NCBI RefSeq assembly: GCF_017874355.1 | Contig: NZ_JAGGLI010000013.1 | Span: 17,861-81,860 of the forward strand | Origin: Acetoanaerobium pronyense | GTDB lineage: Bacteria > Bacillota > Clostridia > Peptostreptococcales > Filifactoraceae | Reading direction: 5' to 3' | Length of the DNA stretch: 64,000 bases | In this document: piece after piece, positions 18,574 through 28,230 of the stretch | How positions within the stretch are numbered: the stretch's first letter is position 1 | Layout: each line of letters opens with the position of its first letter | Made by a program: the position numbers and the translations under genes | The notes under the pieces: model-generated | The model's input: the letters and a program-made list of their open reading frames with translations, nothing else | Told to the model about the DNA's origin: nothing | The model's database searches: none

Positions 18574-19866
18574 ATGGAAAACAAATTAGATATAAATAAA
18601 CCTAAAATGATACTTATGGGACTAAATGTCACGACGTATAGCAAAAGAAGCAATAAATTCAACCTAGAGGAGTCTATGGAAGAATTAGAGGAATTAGCAA
18701 AAGCAGCAGGTGGAGATGTCGTTGGAGTTATGATTCAAAATAGAGAAACATATGACGTTGCATATTATGTTGGAAAGGGTAAAGCTGAAGAAATAAGGGA
18801 TTATAAAGATAAACTAGGTGCTGATATGATTGTTTTTAATGAAGAACTTTCCGGTGCTCAGATAAGAAATCTTGAAGAATTAATATCTTCTAAGGTCATT
18901 GATAGAACTACATTAATTTTAGACATATTTGCTCAAAGAGCTATTTCAAAAGAAGGAAGACTTCAAGTAGAATTGGCACAGCTAAAATATAGAATTCCAC
19001 GTTTAATTGGATTTGGAGCTGAAATGTCACGAACTGGTGCTGGAATAGGTACAAGAGGCCCTGGAGAGAAAAAATTAGAAACAGATAAAAGACATATTAG
19101 AAGAAGAATCGTAGAAATAAAAAAAGAGTTAGATGAAATAAAAAGCAACAGAGCTGTTCAAAGGTCAAAGAGATTAAAATCCAGTCTTCCTATTGTTGCT
19201 CTTGTTGGTTATACAAATGCTGGAAAATCTACTATCCTTAATGAGCTTATTAAAACTCATAAGGAGTATGAAGAAGATAAAAAAGTTTTTGTAAAGGATA
19301 TGTTATTTGCAACGTTAGATACATCCCTTAGGAAAGCTTCACTTCCTTCTAACAAAGAATATCTAGTTACTGATACAGTAGGGTTTGTTTCAGATTTGCC
19401 TCACGACTTAGTTGATGCTTTCAAATCAACTCTTGAAGAAGTAGTCTATGCCGATATTTTGCTTCATGTAGTAGATTCATCAAACGAGCATTTTAAACTG
19501 CAAATTGAAACTACAAAGCAAGTTCTTTCAGAGATAGGTGCTGAAAATAAAAAAACCATCTATGTTTTTAATAAGGCAGATAAGGTTAATTTTGAGATAC
19601 CATTTATACCTCAAGGTGAAGAATATATTTTTATATCCGCTAAATCTGGATATAATATGGATGTCCTTCTAGAAGAAATCGAAAAATCTCTAAAAAGTAA
19701 TTTAGTTAAAGTAGAACTAAAAATTCCTTTTGACAAAGGCGATATTGTAAGCTCGCTTCATAAAAAATATAAATTCACCGAAGAATATGACGAAAATGGT
19801 TTTATAATTTCTTTAGAGATAGATGAAGAGGATTTTGGAAGATATAAAGAATACTTGAATGATTAG
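18574..19866 (+). CDS. hflX: Ribosome-associated GTPase HflX
   Basis: I choose ATG 18574, which follows AGAGGAG at 18561-18567; an upstream in-frame TTG lacks a site. The 430-aa protein has the HflX N-domain (VGKGKAEEIR, FNEELSGAQIRNLEE), the glycine-rich linker MSRTGAGIGTRGPGEKKLE, and a G domain with GYTNAGKST (G1), DTVGF (G3) and NKAD (G4). HflX splits stalled or stressed 70S ribosomes. Two further genes follow closely, probably as an operon. Confidence 0.96.
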   Translation: MENKLDINKPKMILMGLNVTTYSKRSNKFNLEESMEELEELAKAAGGDVVGVMIQNRETYDVAYYVGKGKAEEIRDYKDKLGADMIVFNEELSGAQIRNLEELISSKVIDRTTLILDIFAQRAISKEGRLQVELAQLKYRIPRLIGFGAEMSRTGAGIGTRGPGEKKLETDKRHIRRRIVEIKKELDEIKSNRAVQRSKRLKSSLPIVALVGYTNAGKSTILNELIKTHKEYEEDKKVFVKDMLFATLDTSLRKASLPSNKEYLVTDTVGFVSDLPHDLVDAFKSTLEEVVYADILLHVVDSSNEHFKLQIETTKQVLSEIGAENKKTIYVFNKADKVNFEIPFIPQGEEYIFISAKSGYNMDVLLEEIEKSLKSNLVKVELKIPFDKGDIVSSLHKKYKFTEEYDENGFIISLEIDEEDFGRYKEYLND

Positions 19867-19874
19867 GTGATTCT

Positions 19875-20537
19875 ATGGATAAATCATGGTCTGAAATAAA
19901 TATTATGACTCAAGAAGAAATAACATTTTTACTTTATAAGGAAGGAAAATCTCTTTCTCAAATTTCTTTAATAAGAAGGCTCCCTATTGAAGAAATTCAA
20001 AAGCAAATCATATCCCAAAAAAGAAAATTTTCAGAGCATAAGCTTACCCAATATGATAATAGCATGCTAATAGAATATCTTTCTTTAGGAAAGGAAGAAA
20101 GGCTTTCTTATTTGCTTGAAATCACAGAAAAAGAAAAGAATTCTTTTGAAGACTTATTAGAAAAGGCTCTTGATAGTAGAGACAATATCGAGGATTTAAT
20201 GATATTAATATGGACAATTGGTGAAGGAAGGTTTGAAAACCTAAAGGATAAGCTAAAATATTTTAGTGCTCACCCCCATGGAAATATCAGGAGAATGTCT
20301 TTTTCTGCTATGGGAAAATTTAGCTCTGAAGAATTTTTACCTTATGTAATTCAGGGACTAAAAGACAAAAAACCACAAGTTAGACAATATGCTATAAAGG
20401 CTTTTGAAAAAATTGGGAATTATAATCATGTGGATAGGTTATTTGATATTATTATGGACCCTGAAGAAAAAGAGTATGTAAAGCGTGCTGCTAACTCTGC
20501 TATAGAAATAATTCAAAATAAAATGGAGAGTAAATAA
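19875..20537 (+). CDS. HEAT-repeat protein
   Basis: The 220-aa soluble protein carries an N-terminal helix-turn-helix-like stretch (EITFLLYKEGKSLSQISLIRR, about 14-35) and C-terminal HEAT repeats (NIRRMSFSAMGKFSSEEFLPYVIQGLKDKKPQVRQYAIKAFEKIG). Such repeats mediate protein contacts; no catalytic motif is seen. It sits 8 bases after hflX and just before the IMPACT-family gene. Function unknown. Confidence 0.75.
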   Translation: MDKSWSEINIMTQEEITFLLYKEGKSLSQISLIRRLPIEEIQKQIISQKRKFSEHKLTQYDNSMLIEYLSLGKEERLSYLLEITEKEKNSFEDLLEKALDSRDNIEDLMILIWTIGEGRFENLKDKLKYFSAHPHGNIRRMSFSAMGKFSSEEFLPYVIQGLKDKKPQVRQYAIKAFEKIGNYNHVDRLFDIIMDPEEKEYVKRAANSAIEIIQNKMESK

Positions 20538-20538
20538 A

Positions 20539-21186
20539 TTGAAATCTTATAAAACGATATATAAAGAAGATAAGGAAGAATTAATAATCGAAAAATCTAG
20601 ATTTATTGCTCATACAAAATCAGTAGAAACCGAAGAGGATGCTTTGGAGTTTATAAAAAAGATTAAAATAGAAAACAAAGACGCTACTCATAATGTGTGG
20701 GCATATGTAATAGGAGAGAATCAAAATATTCAAAGATATTCTGATGATGGTGAGCCTTCAGGGACTGCTGGCATTCCAACACTAGAAATATTAAAAAAAG
20801 AAAATCTCACAAATATTGTAGTGGTTGTTACTAGATATTTTGGAGGTATAAAGCTAGGAGCTGGAGGATTAGTAAGAGCATATTCAAAGGCATGTAAAGC
20901 TTCAATAATAAAAGCTAAGATAACTACTAAGATTATATATATCCCTGTAAAAATATCAGTTGATTATTCCACTATGGGTATAATAGAAAATCGATTTAAA
21001 TTAAAAAATATCCCTATTTCAGATATTGAATACAAAGAAGATATTCAATTTAAAGCTTATATTCCACTAGGAGAAACCTCTAGTTTTAAAGATTATCTAG
21101 TAGAGCTTACGAATAATAGTATTGATTTTTCCTTTGGAGACCCTATATATGTTGATATGGTAGGAGAAGATATCATAATTAATTAA
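20539..21186 (+). CDS. yigZ: YigZ/IMPACT family protein
   Basis: The 215-aa protein has the IMPACT signature: YSDDGEPSGTAGIPTLE and VVVVTRYFGGIKLGAGGLVRAYSKA, followed by a second alpha-beta domain. The start is TTG, directly after the stop of the HEAT gene. Eukaryotic IMPACT regulates Gcn2; bacterial members have no settled role, with translation-related functions proposed. Operon position after hflX is consistent with a ribosome-linked role. Confidence 0.9.
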   Translation: MKSYKTIYKEDKEELIIEKSRFIAHTKSVETEEDALEFIKKIKIENKDATHNVWAYVIGENQNIQRYSDDGEPSGTAGIPTLEILKKENLTNIVVVVTRYFGGIKLGAGGLVRAYSKACKASIIKAKITTKIIYIPVKISVDYSTMGIIENRFKLKNIPISDIEYKEDIQFKAYIPLGETSSFKDYLVELTNNSIDFSFGDPIYVDMVGEDIIIN

Positions 21187-21268
21187 ATATAAATATAATA
21201 ATATGATGATTCAATAAAAAAAAGGGTATTAATTTGAAGAGAATATTTGTAAACAAGGAGGGCTTTAA

Positions 21269-21661
21269 GTGAATATAAAAGAAGAAATGCTGTCTAAAAA
21301 AAGATGGGTAGTATATGGTGTTAGCCCAGATGAATCTAAGTTTGGATACAAAATCCCCCAAAGAATGATTGATCATGGCTATGAAGTATATGGAGTGAAT
21401 CCAAAATATAAAGGGGAAAAAATTGCTGGGGTAGATGTTTATGCATCAATTTCGGAAATAGCACAAGAAATAGATTGTATTGATATAGTTGTAAATCCTA
21501 AAATTGCTGTGGGGGTATTAGAAGAAGCAAAAGAAAATAATATAAAAAATATTTGGCTTCAGCCAGGTACATGGGATGAAAATGTTTTAAACAAAGCTGA
21601 AGATTTAAATCTTGAAGTAGTATATGATGACTGCGTTTATGCAATCTTAGGTCCAAAATAA
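21269..21661 (+). CDS. CoA-binding domain protein (YccU-like)
   Basis: This 130-aa single-domain Rossmann protein has WVVYGVSPDESKFGYKIPQRM and VNPKYKGEKIAGVDVYASISEI, typical of the CoA_binding_2 family (YccU). The GTG start follows AAGGAGGG. The biochemical role of the family is not established. A very stable terminator follows. Confidence 0.88.
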   Translation: MNIKEEMLSKKRWVVYGVSPDESKFGYKIPQRMIDHGYEVYGVNPKYKGEKIAGVDVYASISEIAQEIDCIDIVVNPKIAVGVLEEAKENNIKNIWLQPGTWDENVLNKAEDLNLEVVYDDCVYAILGPK

Positions 21662-21667
21662 AAATTC

Positions 21668-21715
21668 AAACTTTAGATTTGAATGCTGAATGTATTCAAA
21701 TCTAAAGTTTTTTTA
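21668..21715 (+). terminator. Strong intrinsic terminator
   Basis: A perfect 17-bp stem (left arm AAACTTTAGATTTGAAT) with a 9-base loop ends in a T-run. It closes the hflX-to-CoA-binding group. Confidence 0.92.
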
Positions 21716-21843
21716 TGGAAATTAGTATTTACATAAATATTTCAAAGTAATATTAAGAAAAGTAGATTAAAAGAGTTTATTTACCAGAAAATAAAAATAT
21801 GTTAAAATTTTAAAGCGAATGAATTATAAAGGAGGTTCCTACT

Positions 21844-22557
21844 GTGGGACGTATTGGAAATATAATAAACCGTAAAGGTAAGCAAGATGCTCAAAGAGCA
21901 AAAATTTTCACTAAACATGCTAGGCTTATTGCTGTAGCTTCTAAAATGGGTGGTGGCGATCCAGAATATAATGCAACTTTAAAAAACGCTATTGAAAAAG
22001 CGAAAAATGATAATATGCCTAATGACAACATTGATAGGGCTATTAAAAAAGGTCTTGGTGCTGGGGAATCTGAAAACTATGAGCATATAACATATGAAGG
22101 CTATGGTCCTGGTGGAGTAGCAGTTATTGTTGAAACACTTACAGACAACAAAAATAGAACTGCTGGAAATATGAGGTATTATTTTGATAAAAATGGTGGA
22201 AATCTTGGGACAGCAGGATGCGTTTCTTTTATGTTCGATAGAAAAGGGCAAATTATAATAGAGCAAAATGAAGATATAAGCGAAGACGATTTAATGGAGA
22301 CTTCACTTGAAGCAGGTGCTGAGGATTTTATTGTTGAAGAGGACTGTTATGTAGTAATAACTGATCCAGAAAATTTCATGGAAGTCAAAGAAAGTTTATT
22401 AACCTCTAAATATGAGTTTATTTCGTCTGATATTGAAATGATTCCCCAAACACACTCCTCATTAGATGCTGATCAAGAAAAAAGTATGCTTAAATTATTA
22501 GATTTACTTGAAGATGATGATGATGTACAAAATATATATCATAACTGGCAACAATAA
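21844..22557 (+). CDS. yebC: YebC/PmpR family protein
   Basis: The 237-aa protein has the family N-terminus [20 protein letters not shown] and the segments [18 protein letters not shown] and [14 protein letters not shown]. Members are described as transcriptional regulators and more recently as translation factors relieving stalls at proline-rich sequences. The start is GTG 21844 after AAAGGAGG. It has its own terminator, so it is a single-gene unit. Confidence 0.96.
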   Translation: MGRIGNIINRKGKQDAQRAKIFTKHARLIAVASKMGGGDPEYNATLKNAIEKAKNDNMPNDNIDRAIKKGLGAGESENYEHITYEGYGPGGVAVIVETLTDNKNRTAGNMRYYFDKNGGNLGTAGCVSFMFDRKGQIIIEQNEDISEDDLMETSLEAGAEDFIVEEDCYVVITDPENFMEVKESLLTSKYEFISSDIEMIPQTHSSLDADQEKSMLKLLDLLEDDDDVQNIYHNWQQ

Positions 22558-22574
22558 AATAATTTATTTACTCT

Positions 22575-22609
22575 AAATAAGGCTTATTCAAATTAGCCTT
22601 ATTTTTTTA
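22575..22609 (+). terminator. Intrinsic terminator after yebC
   Basis: A perfect 10-bp stem AAATAAGGCT / AGCCTTATTT with a 10-base loop is followed by Ts. Confidence 0.88.
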
Positions 22610-22617
22610 TTTAAATA

Positions 22618-22664
22618 GTTGCGTCCGCAACAAAAAGTCGATATAATAGTTGCATAACCAACTA
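22618..22664 (+). promoter_or_regulatory. marR promoter with two inverted-repeat operators
   Basis: GTTGCG-TC-CGCAAC (22618-22631) overlaps the -35 position. TATAAT sits at 22642-22647. TAGTTG-CATAAC-CAACTA (22647-22664) covers the start of transcription. The second repeat has the half-site type and spacing usual for MarR-family operators, and both share GTTGC. This predicts autorepression of the marR-MATE operon. Confidence 0.65.
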
Positions 22665-22681
22665 AATAAGGAGGCATTCTA

Positions 22682-23155
22682 ATGGATTCATTTTTACAAG
22701 ATTTTAGGATAGGCCGTCACATATCTATACTATATAGGCATGGACAATGCTTTATGAACATGAAAATGACAAAATACGGTCTAGGAAGCGGCCAATATAC
22801 TTTCTTGCTTTATTTATATGGAAATGACGGAATAAGCCAGGATGAACTGAGTAAAGCATTAGATATAGATAAAGCAACTACCGCTAGAGCAATAGCACGT
22901 CTTGAACAAGAAAAGTACGTAAAGAGAGATTCAGACCCCTCTGATAAAAGAATAAATAGGGTATTCCTAACTGATAAATCCTTGAAACTAAAAAGTGAAA
23001 TAATGGAAATAACCAATGAATGGAAAAAAATCATACTTAAAGATATAGATAAAAACAGCCAAGAACAACTAAAGCTACTAATGGAACAAATGACGGAAAA
23101 TGCTTCTGAGTATAAAAAAGCTATGTGCATAAGGGGAGAAAAAAATGAAAAATAA
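22682..23155 (+). CDS. MarR-family transcriptional regulator
   Basis: The 157-aa protein has the MarR winged helix: GISQDELSKALDIDKATTARAIARLEQEKYVKRDSDPSDKR, including the recognition helix and the wing with DPSDKR. It overlaps the MATE efflux gene by 11 bases, so the two are co-translated. Its promoter carries two inverted repeats, pointing to autoregulation and drug-induced derepression of the pump. The inducer is unknown. Confidence 0.93.
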   Translation: MDSFLQDFRIGRHISILYRHGQCFMNMKMTKYGLGSGQYTFLLYLYGNDGISQDELSKALDIDKATTARAIARLEQEKYVKRDSDPSDKRINRVFLTDKSLKLKSEIMEITNEWKKIILKDIDKNSQEQLKLLMEQMTENASEYKKAMCIRGEKNEK

Positions 23156-24527
23156 GGATGAATTGGGAACTGAAAAAATAAGTAAACTCTTAATTAAATT
23201 TTCCATTCCTGCAATAATCGGAATGGTAGTAAACGCATTATACAATGTCGTAGATAGAATATATATAGGAAGACTTGGGCATCTGGCTATGACAGGCATA
23301 GGACTTAATCTTCCTTTTATGACTATACTTATGGCCTTTGCAATGCTAGTTGGTATTGGATCCGGAGCAATAATATCTATAAGGCTTGGTCAGGGGAAAA
23401 TTAAGGAAGCTGAAAAAATACTAGGAAATGCTCTTTCTCTTACCATACTAATAATGGGCTTTATAATGATTGTAGGTTATTTTTATAAGGAACAACTTCT
23501 TTATCTGTTTGGGGCCAGTGAAAATACATTCGTTTATGCTAATGACTATATGAGTATTATATTGGCAGGTTCTATATTTCAAGCTATCGGATTTGGATTA
23601 AATAATATTATAAGAGCAGAAGGAAACCCTAAAGTTGCAATGTATACTATGCTCATTGGGGCGGTTATAAATATAGTCTTAGATCCTATATTTATTTTCA
23701 CCTTTGGTCTGGGAATAAAAGGGGCAGCCTATGCAACTATAATTTCCCAGTTTATATCTATGTCATGGGTGCTATACCACTTTATATCTAAAAATAGCAA
23801 TCTTGTCCTTAAAATTAAAAATTTAAAATTAGAACTATCCATAGTAAAAAGTATCGTATCTATAGGGATTTCTCCATTCTCTATGCAGATTGCAGCAAGT
23901 ATTGTGACTATACTTGCAAATAACTCACTCAAGGCTTATGGTGGAGATATAGCAATTGGAGCAATGACTGCTATAAATGCTATAGCAATATTCTTTTTAA
24001 TGCCTATATTTGGTATTAATCAAGGTTCTCAACCTATTATAGGATATAATTATGGAGCAAAAGAATATGAACGAGTGAAAGAAGCTTTAAAATTAGCAAT
24101 TTTAGCGGCTACAGTAATTTCTATAACTGGTTTTTTACTAACTCAGTTCTTTACTGTTAATCTCATAAAAATTTTTAATGATGATCCTGAATTAATTAAG
24201 GTTGCATCTGAAGGAATGAGAATATTTTTATTAATGCTTCCTGTCATAGGATTTCAAATTGTAAGCTCTAATTATTTTCAAGCTGTGGGAAAAGCACCAA
24301 AAGCTATGTTTTTAAGCCTGCTTAGACAGGTTATAGTTCTTATGCCTATGCTTATAATTCTTCCAAAGTTTTGGGGTCTGAGAGGAGTATGGCTTTCTGG
24401 ACCAACTGCAGACTTTACAGCATCTATAGTAACTGCTATTTTCCTTTATAACGAAATAAAACACCTTAATCAATCAACTAAGGTAGAAAAAAATAAAGGT
24501 AATCTTGTAGAAATAAGAAGCCTTTAG
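23145..24527 (+). CDS. MATE-family multidrug efflux pump
   Basis: The 460-aa protein has about twelve membrane helices in two halves, with MATE motifs ISIRLGQGKIKEAEKILGNAL and PIFGINQGSQPIIGYNYGAKEYERVKEAL. MATE pumps export cationic compounds with Na+ or H+ antiport. Its start lies inside marR with GGGGAG as ribosome site. The pairing with a MarR regulator suggests inducible export of a toxic compound. Confidence 0.93.
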   Translation: MKNKDELGTEKISKLLIKFSIPAIIGMVVNALYNVVDRIYIGRLGHLAMTGIGLNLPFMTILMAFAMLVGIGSGAIISIRLGQGKIKEAEKILGNALSLTILIMGFIMIVGYFYKEQLLYLFGASENTFVYANDYMSIILAGSIFQAIGFGLNNIIRAEGNPKVAMYTMLIGAVINIVLDPIFIFTFGLGIKGAAYATIISQFISMSWVLYHFISKNSNLVLKIKNLKLELSIVKSIVSIGISPFSMQIAASIVTILANNSLKAYGGDIAIGAMTAINAIAIFFLMPIFGINQGSQPIIGYNYGAKEYERVKEALKLAILAATVISITGFLLTQFFTVNLIKIFNDDPELIKVASEGMRIFLLMLPVIGFQIVSSNYFQAVGKAPKAMFLSLLRQVIVLMPMLIILPKFWGLRGVWLSGPTADFTASIVTAIFLYNEIKHLNQSTKVEKNKGNLVEIRSL

Positions 24528-24576
24528 ATATATGATTTATGGTAATTAAATGATAAAATTATATAAGTACTAAAGT

Positions 24577-24602
24577 ATAGAGACTGCTTAAGCAGTCTCT
24601 AT
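24577..24602. repeat. 26-nt perfect palindrome between the MATE gene and ruvC
   Basis: Each half reads ATAGAGACTGCTT, followed by its exact reverse complement with no central spacer. As RNA it would form an 11-bp hairpin with a 4-base loop. The DNA after it (ATTAAGTTTTA) is a poor T-run, so it may be a weak terminator of the MATE operon or a protein-binding site before ruvC. Confidence 0.6.
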
Positions 24603-24633
24603 TAAGTTTTATATTAAAAAAGCAGGAGGCATC

Positions 24634-25125
24634 ATGATAGTATTAGGAATTGACCCTGGGATTGCTATAGTTGGATATGGTATTATAGAATATAAATCAA
24701 ATTCTTTTAAAGTGTTAGATTATGGTACCATCCAAACAAAAGCTAAAATCCCTTACCCTGAAAGACTAGAGCATTTGTATAAAGAATTAGATAAATTGAT
24801 ATCTTCATATGACATAGATTCAATATCTATTGAAGAGCTTTTTTTCAATAAAAATGTGAAAACAGCTATTGAAGTAGCTCATGCACGTGGAGTTCTTGTC
24901 CTTTGTGGGCAACTCAATAAAAAAAAGATTTATGAATATACTCCTTTACAAGTAAAGCAAGGGGTATCAGGATATGGAAAAGCAGATAAGAAGCAAGTCC
25001 AGGAAATGGTAAGACTTCTTTTAGGCCTTAAAAGTGTTCCAAAGCCAGATGATGCTGCAGACGCACTAGCAGTAGCCATTTGCCACTGCCATTCAGCAAA
25101 ACATAGAGAATTATTTAGAGCATAG
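24634..25125 (+). CDS. ruvC: Holliday junction resolvase RuvC
   Basis: The 163-aa endonuclease keeps the acidic active-site set: D7 in GIDPGIAIVGYG, Glu in SIEELFF, and the C-terminal Asp pair in DDAADALAVAICH. It cuts Holliday junctions after RuvAB branch migration. The gene starts the ruvC-ruvA-ruvB order with 11- and 8-base gaps. Confidence 0.97.
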   Translation: MIVLGIDPGIAIVGYGIIEYKSNSFKVLDYGTIQTKAKIPYPERLEHLYKELDKLISSYDIDSISIEELFFNKNVKTAIEVAHARGVLVLCGQLNKKKIYEYTPLQVKQGVSGYGKADKKQVQEMVRLLLGLKSVPKPDDAADALAVAICHCHSAKHRELFRA

Positions 25126-25136
25126 GAGAGAAAATT

Positions 25137-25730
25137 ATGTTTAGTTATATAAAAGGACTTGTTGTTGAAAAAAAAATAGATAAAATTATACTGGAAAATA
25201 GAGGAATAGGATATGAAATTTTAGTTTCATCACATACCCTAAGCAGTCTTAGTATAGGGTCTGAAGAAAAAATATATACTAAGTTTATTGTAAGAGAAGA
25301 CGAGTTCATACTTGTTGGATTTTTCACCCATGAGGAACAGAAGCTCTTCAGTACTCTTACAAATGTTTCTAAGGTTGGTCCTAAGCTTGCCCTTAGTATC
25401 TTATCTACATATCCTCCTAAGATTATTAAAGGTCTTATTTTAAATTCAGAAATTAATATGCTCTCAAAAGTCCCAGGACTTGGGAAAAAAACTGCCGAAA
25501 GACTTGTTTTAGAATTAAAAGACAAATTTGATATTTTAGAGTCAGAAGTGCAACCTACCTTCTTTACTAATAGCCCTACTTTGGAAGTGGAAGCCATAGA
25601 AGCTCTAATTAGTTTAGGGTTTACAAAAAGGGAATCTGAAATTGTAGTCAAAAAAATAGTTACACAAAATAATACAGATAATATTGAAAATATAATAAAA
25701 AAATCTTTACTTTTATTAAATAAAAACTAG
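25137..25730 (+). CDS. ruvA: Holliday junction branch-migration protein RuvA
   Basis: This 197-aa protein has the N-terminal OB domain, tandem helix-hairpin-helix motifs ([13 protein letters not shown] and [21 protein letters not shown]) and the C-terminal RuvB-binding domain ([19 protein letters not shown]). RuvA holds the four-way junction for the RuvB motor. Normal length for the family. Confidence 0.96.
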   Translation: MFSYIKGLVVEKKIDKIILENRGIGYEILVSSHTLSSLSIGSEEKIYTKFIVREDEFILVGFFTHEEQKLFSTLTNVSKVGPKLALSILSTYPPKIIKGLILNSEINMLSKVPGLGKKTAERLVLELKDKFDILESEVQPTFFTNSPTLEVEAIEALISLGFTKRESEIVVKKIVTQNNTDNIENIIKKSLLLLNKN

Positions 25731-25738
25731 GAGAAATT

Positions 25739-26752
25739 ATGATGTATGATGAATTTGAATCAGAAAGGCTATTAGACTCTTCTTATAAAAGAGAAGATGA
25801 TAACGAAAACCCTTTAAGACCCAAAATTTTAGATGAGTATATTGGTCAGGACAAAGTAGTAAATCAGCTTAATATATTTATTGAAGCTGCAAGAAAAAGA
25901 CATGAGTCCTTAGATCATGTCCTTTTATATGGACCTCCTGGTCTCGGAAAGACTACACTTTCTCATATAATAGCAAATGAAATGGGGAGTGAAATTAAAG
26001 TAACATCAGGTCCGGCTATTGAAAGATCTGGAGATTTGGCTGCACTTCTTACAAATTTGAATGAAGGGGATGTACTTTTTATTGATGAAATTCATCGCAT
26101 AAATAGAAATGTGGAAGAAGTGCTATATCCCGCTATGGAAGATTATTGCTTAGATATAATAATTGGAAAAGGCCCCTCTGCTAGATCCATAAGACTAGAT
26201 ATTCCTAAGTTTACTTTAATTGGCGCAACAACAAGAACTGGTATGCTCACATCTCCTTTAAGAGATAGATTTGGTGTGATTTTAAATCTAGAGCTATATT
26301 GCGAAAAAGATCTTCTAGAAATAATAAAGAGATCTTCAAATATACTGTCTATACCAATTGAAGAAGAAGGGGCCATTGAAATAGCTAGAAGATCAAGAGG
26401 AACACCAAGAATCGCCAATAGACTTTTAAGAAGAGTTAGAGACTTTGCTCAGGTCAGAGGAGATGGAATAATAACTTCAAAACTTGCGGATGAGGCTCTT
26501 CAAATGTTTGAAATCGATAAAGCTGGTTTAGATAAGACGGATCAAAAGATGCTTATATCCATTGTTGAAAAATTTAATGGTGGTCCAGTAGGGTTAGATA
26601 CAATAGCAGCACTTATAGGAGAAGACAGGATGACTATTGAAGAAGTTTATGAACCTTTTTTAATACAACGTGGTTTCTTGCAAAAAACTCCTCGAGGTAG
26701 AATGGCTACAGACCTTACTTATCTACATTTTAATAGAGTTAGGAGAGATTAG
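25739..26752 (+). CDS. ruvB: Holliday junction DNA helicase RuvB
   Basis: The 337-aa AAA+ motor has Walker [16 protein letters not shown], Walker [16 protein letters not shown], sensor 1 [20 protein letters not shown] and the arginine-rich winged helix at the C-terminus ([15 protein letters not shown]). ATG 25739 is followed by a second ATG, and either may be used. It drives branch migration with RuvA. Confidence 0.97.
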   Translation: MMYDEFESERLLDSSYKREDDNENPLRPKILDEYIGQDKVVNQLNIFIEAARKRHESLDHVLLYGPPGLGKTTLSHIIANEMGSEIKVTSGPAIERSGDLAALLTNLNEGDVLFIDEIHRINRNVEEVLYPAMEDYCLDIIIGKGPSARSIRLDIPKFTLIGATTRTGMLTSPLRDRFGVILNLELYCEKDLLEIIKRSSNILSIPIEEEGAIEIARRSRGTPRIANRLLRRVRDFAQVRGDGIITSKLADEALQMFEIDKAGLDKTDQKMLISIVEKFNGGPVGLDTIAALIGEDRMTIEEVYEPFLIQRGFLQKTPRGRMATDLTYLHFNRVRRD

Positions 26753-26754
26753 TT

Positions 26755-28224
26755 ATGAAAAAAACAGTTTTCACTTTAGTTTTAATAGGTTGTTTTTTAT
26801 TTTCCCATCTAACAGCCTATGGAATTTTTCAAACTAACCAAGTCCCTGAATATATAAAGATAGGTCTTTTTTTTGAATCTACGGGACGTGAAAGTGTAAA
26901 TATTGGCGGACAAAATTTAAATCTAATAGATAATACCACAGGTCAAAACTTAATCTCTAGTCTACCAAATAGTATTGAAGTTGTCCCATATAGAGGAACT
27001 ATATATCTTTCTGAGCAATCTTACGTATCTTTCTCTGAAGCCTATATGGAAACAGAGCTTTTAAATATGCTTTCAAGTGAAAAAGCTTTTGTTTATTTAA
27101 AAAATGGAAGATATTTTATCGCCTCTCAAAATCCAGGTATTAACTTTAACTTAGGTACTTCTACTACAGAAAATTCTATACTTCTTTTAACACATGATAA
27201 ATCCCCTATCGCAGGTTATTTTGAGGCTGAAAATTTGATGATTACATCTTCAGAAGAAAAAATAAAGATTCATACATCGGATTATAGAGGAGGAGTTTCT
27301 TTTAAGATTGGAACTAATAATAGATTAACTGTTATAAATGTACTTAAATTAGAAGAGTATTTATATGGAGTGGTTCCAAATGAGATGCCTGCTTCATGGA
27401 ACATCGAAGCGCTGAAAGCTCAAGCTATTTCAGCTAGAAATTTTGCTGTTAAAAATTTAAATAAATATTCTAAGCTTGGATTTAATCTATGCTCAACTAC
27501 TGCATCTCAAGTATATAAGGGGCTTTCCTCAGAACATAGAAATTCAAATTCTGCTGTTGATAGTACAAAAGGTCAGCTTCTTTATTATAATAATGATATT
27601 GCTGAGGTTTATTACCATTCATCAAGTGGTGGTCAAACAGAAAATTCAGAAAATATATGGTCTGCAAGCTTTCCTTATTTAAAAGGAGTACAGGACCCTT
27701 ATTCACTTGGTTCTCCTCATGACAATTGGGAAGTAGAATTTACTAAAGAACAAATAGATAAGCTTTTAAAAGATAGAAATATTCAAATAGGAAGCTTTGT
27801 AGGAATTGAGGTTAGCCAAAAATCTCAAAATAATAGAGCTATGAAGGTTGTTATTAAAGGAAGCTTAGGAAACCATTCCTTAGAAAAAGAGTCGATTCGC
27901 TCATTTTTTAGTCTAAAAAGTAATTTTTTCACACTAAATACTCAAACCAATACCTCCCAAAATATTAATGTGATCCAAACTACGAATACGGATTATTCTG
28001 AGAGGGCCTTGTTTAACGACTTAAGAAGCGTTCTATCAGGTTCTTCAGATGAGAGGGATTTTGAGAATATAGATAATTTTTATACAGATAAAATTATTTT
28101 TTCTGGAAAGGGCTGGGGTCATGGAGTTGGACTGAGCCAGTATGGGGCAAAAAAAATGGGTGAGCTAGGCTTTACTTATCAAGAAATTTTACAACATTAC
28201 TTTACTGATGTTCATATCAAGTAG
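26755..28224 (+). CDS. SpoIID/LytB domain secreted protein
   Basis: The 489-aa protein starts with a signal peptide (MKKTVFTLVLIGCFLF, cleavage likely after about residue 23). The SpoIID domain covers about 180-480: LEEYLYGVVPNEMPASWNIEALKAQAISARNFA, with the catalytic-type Glu in NEMP, and a C-terminal GKGWGHGVGLSQYGAKKMGELG. SpoIID strips peptides-free glycan at the engulfing septum; homologues outside the spo locus also trim cell-wall glycan. It is embedded between ruvB and queA, a placement seen in other Clostridia, so it may not be a sporulation gene in the strict sense. Confidence 0.9.
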   Translation: MKKTVFTLVLIGCFLFSHLTAYGIFQTNQVPEYIKIGLFFESTGRESVNIGGQNLNLIDNTTGQNLISSLPNSIEVVPYRGTIYLSEQSYVSFSEAYMETELLNMLSSEKAFVYLKNGRYFIASQNPGINFNLGTSTTENSILLLTHDKSPIAGYFEAENLMITSSEEKIKIHTSDYRGGVSFKIGTNNRLTVINVLKLEEYLYGVVPNEMPASWNIEALKAQAISARNFAVKNLNKYSKLGFNLCSTTASQVYKGLSSEHRNSNSAVDSTKGQLLYYNNDIAEVYYHSSSGGQTENSENIWSASFPYLKGVQDPYSLGSPHDNWEVEFTKEQIDKLLKDRNIQIGSFVGIEVSQKSQNNRAMKVVIKGSLGNHSLEKESIRSFFSLKSNFFTLNTQTNTSQNINVIQTTNTDYSERALFNDLRSVLSGSSDERDFENIDNFYTDKIIFSGKGWGHGVGLSQYGAKKMGELGFTYQEILQHYFTDVHIK

Positions 28225-28230
28225 GAAAGG

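Noticed and set aside
21844..22557. Overlapping minus-strand open frames within yebC and similar genes
   Set aside because: They lack ribosome sites and protein-like composition; they mirror codon use of the real gene.
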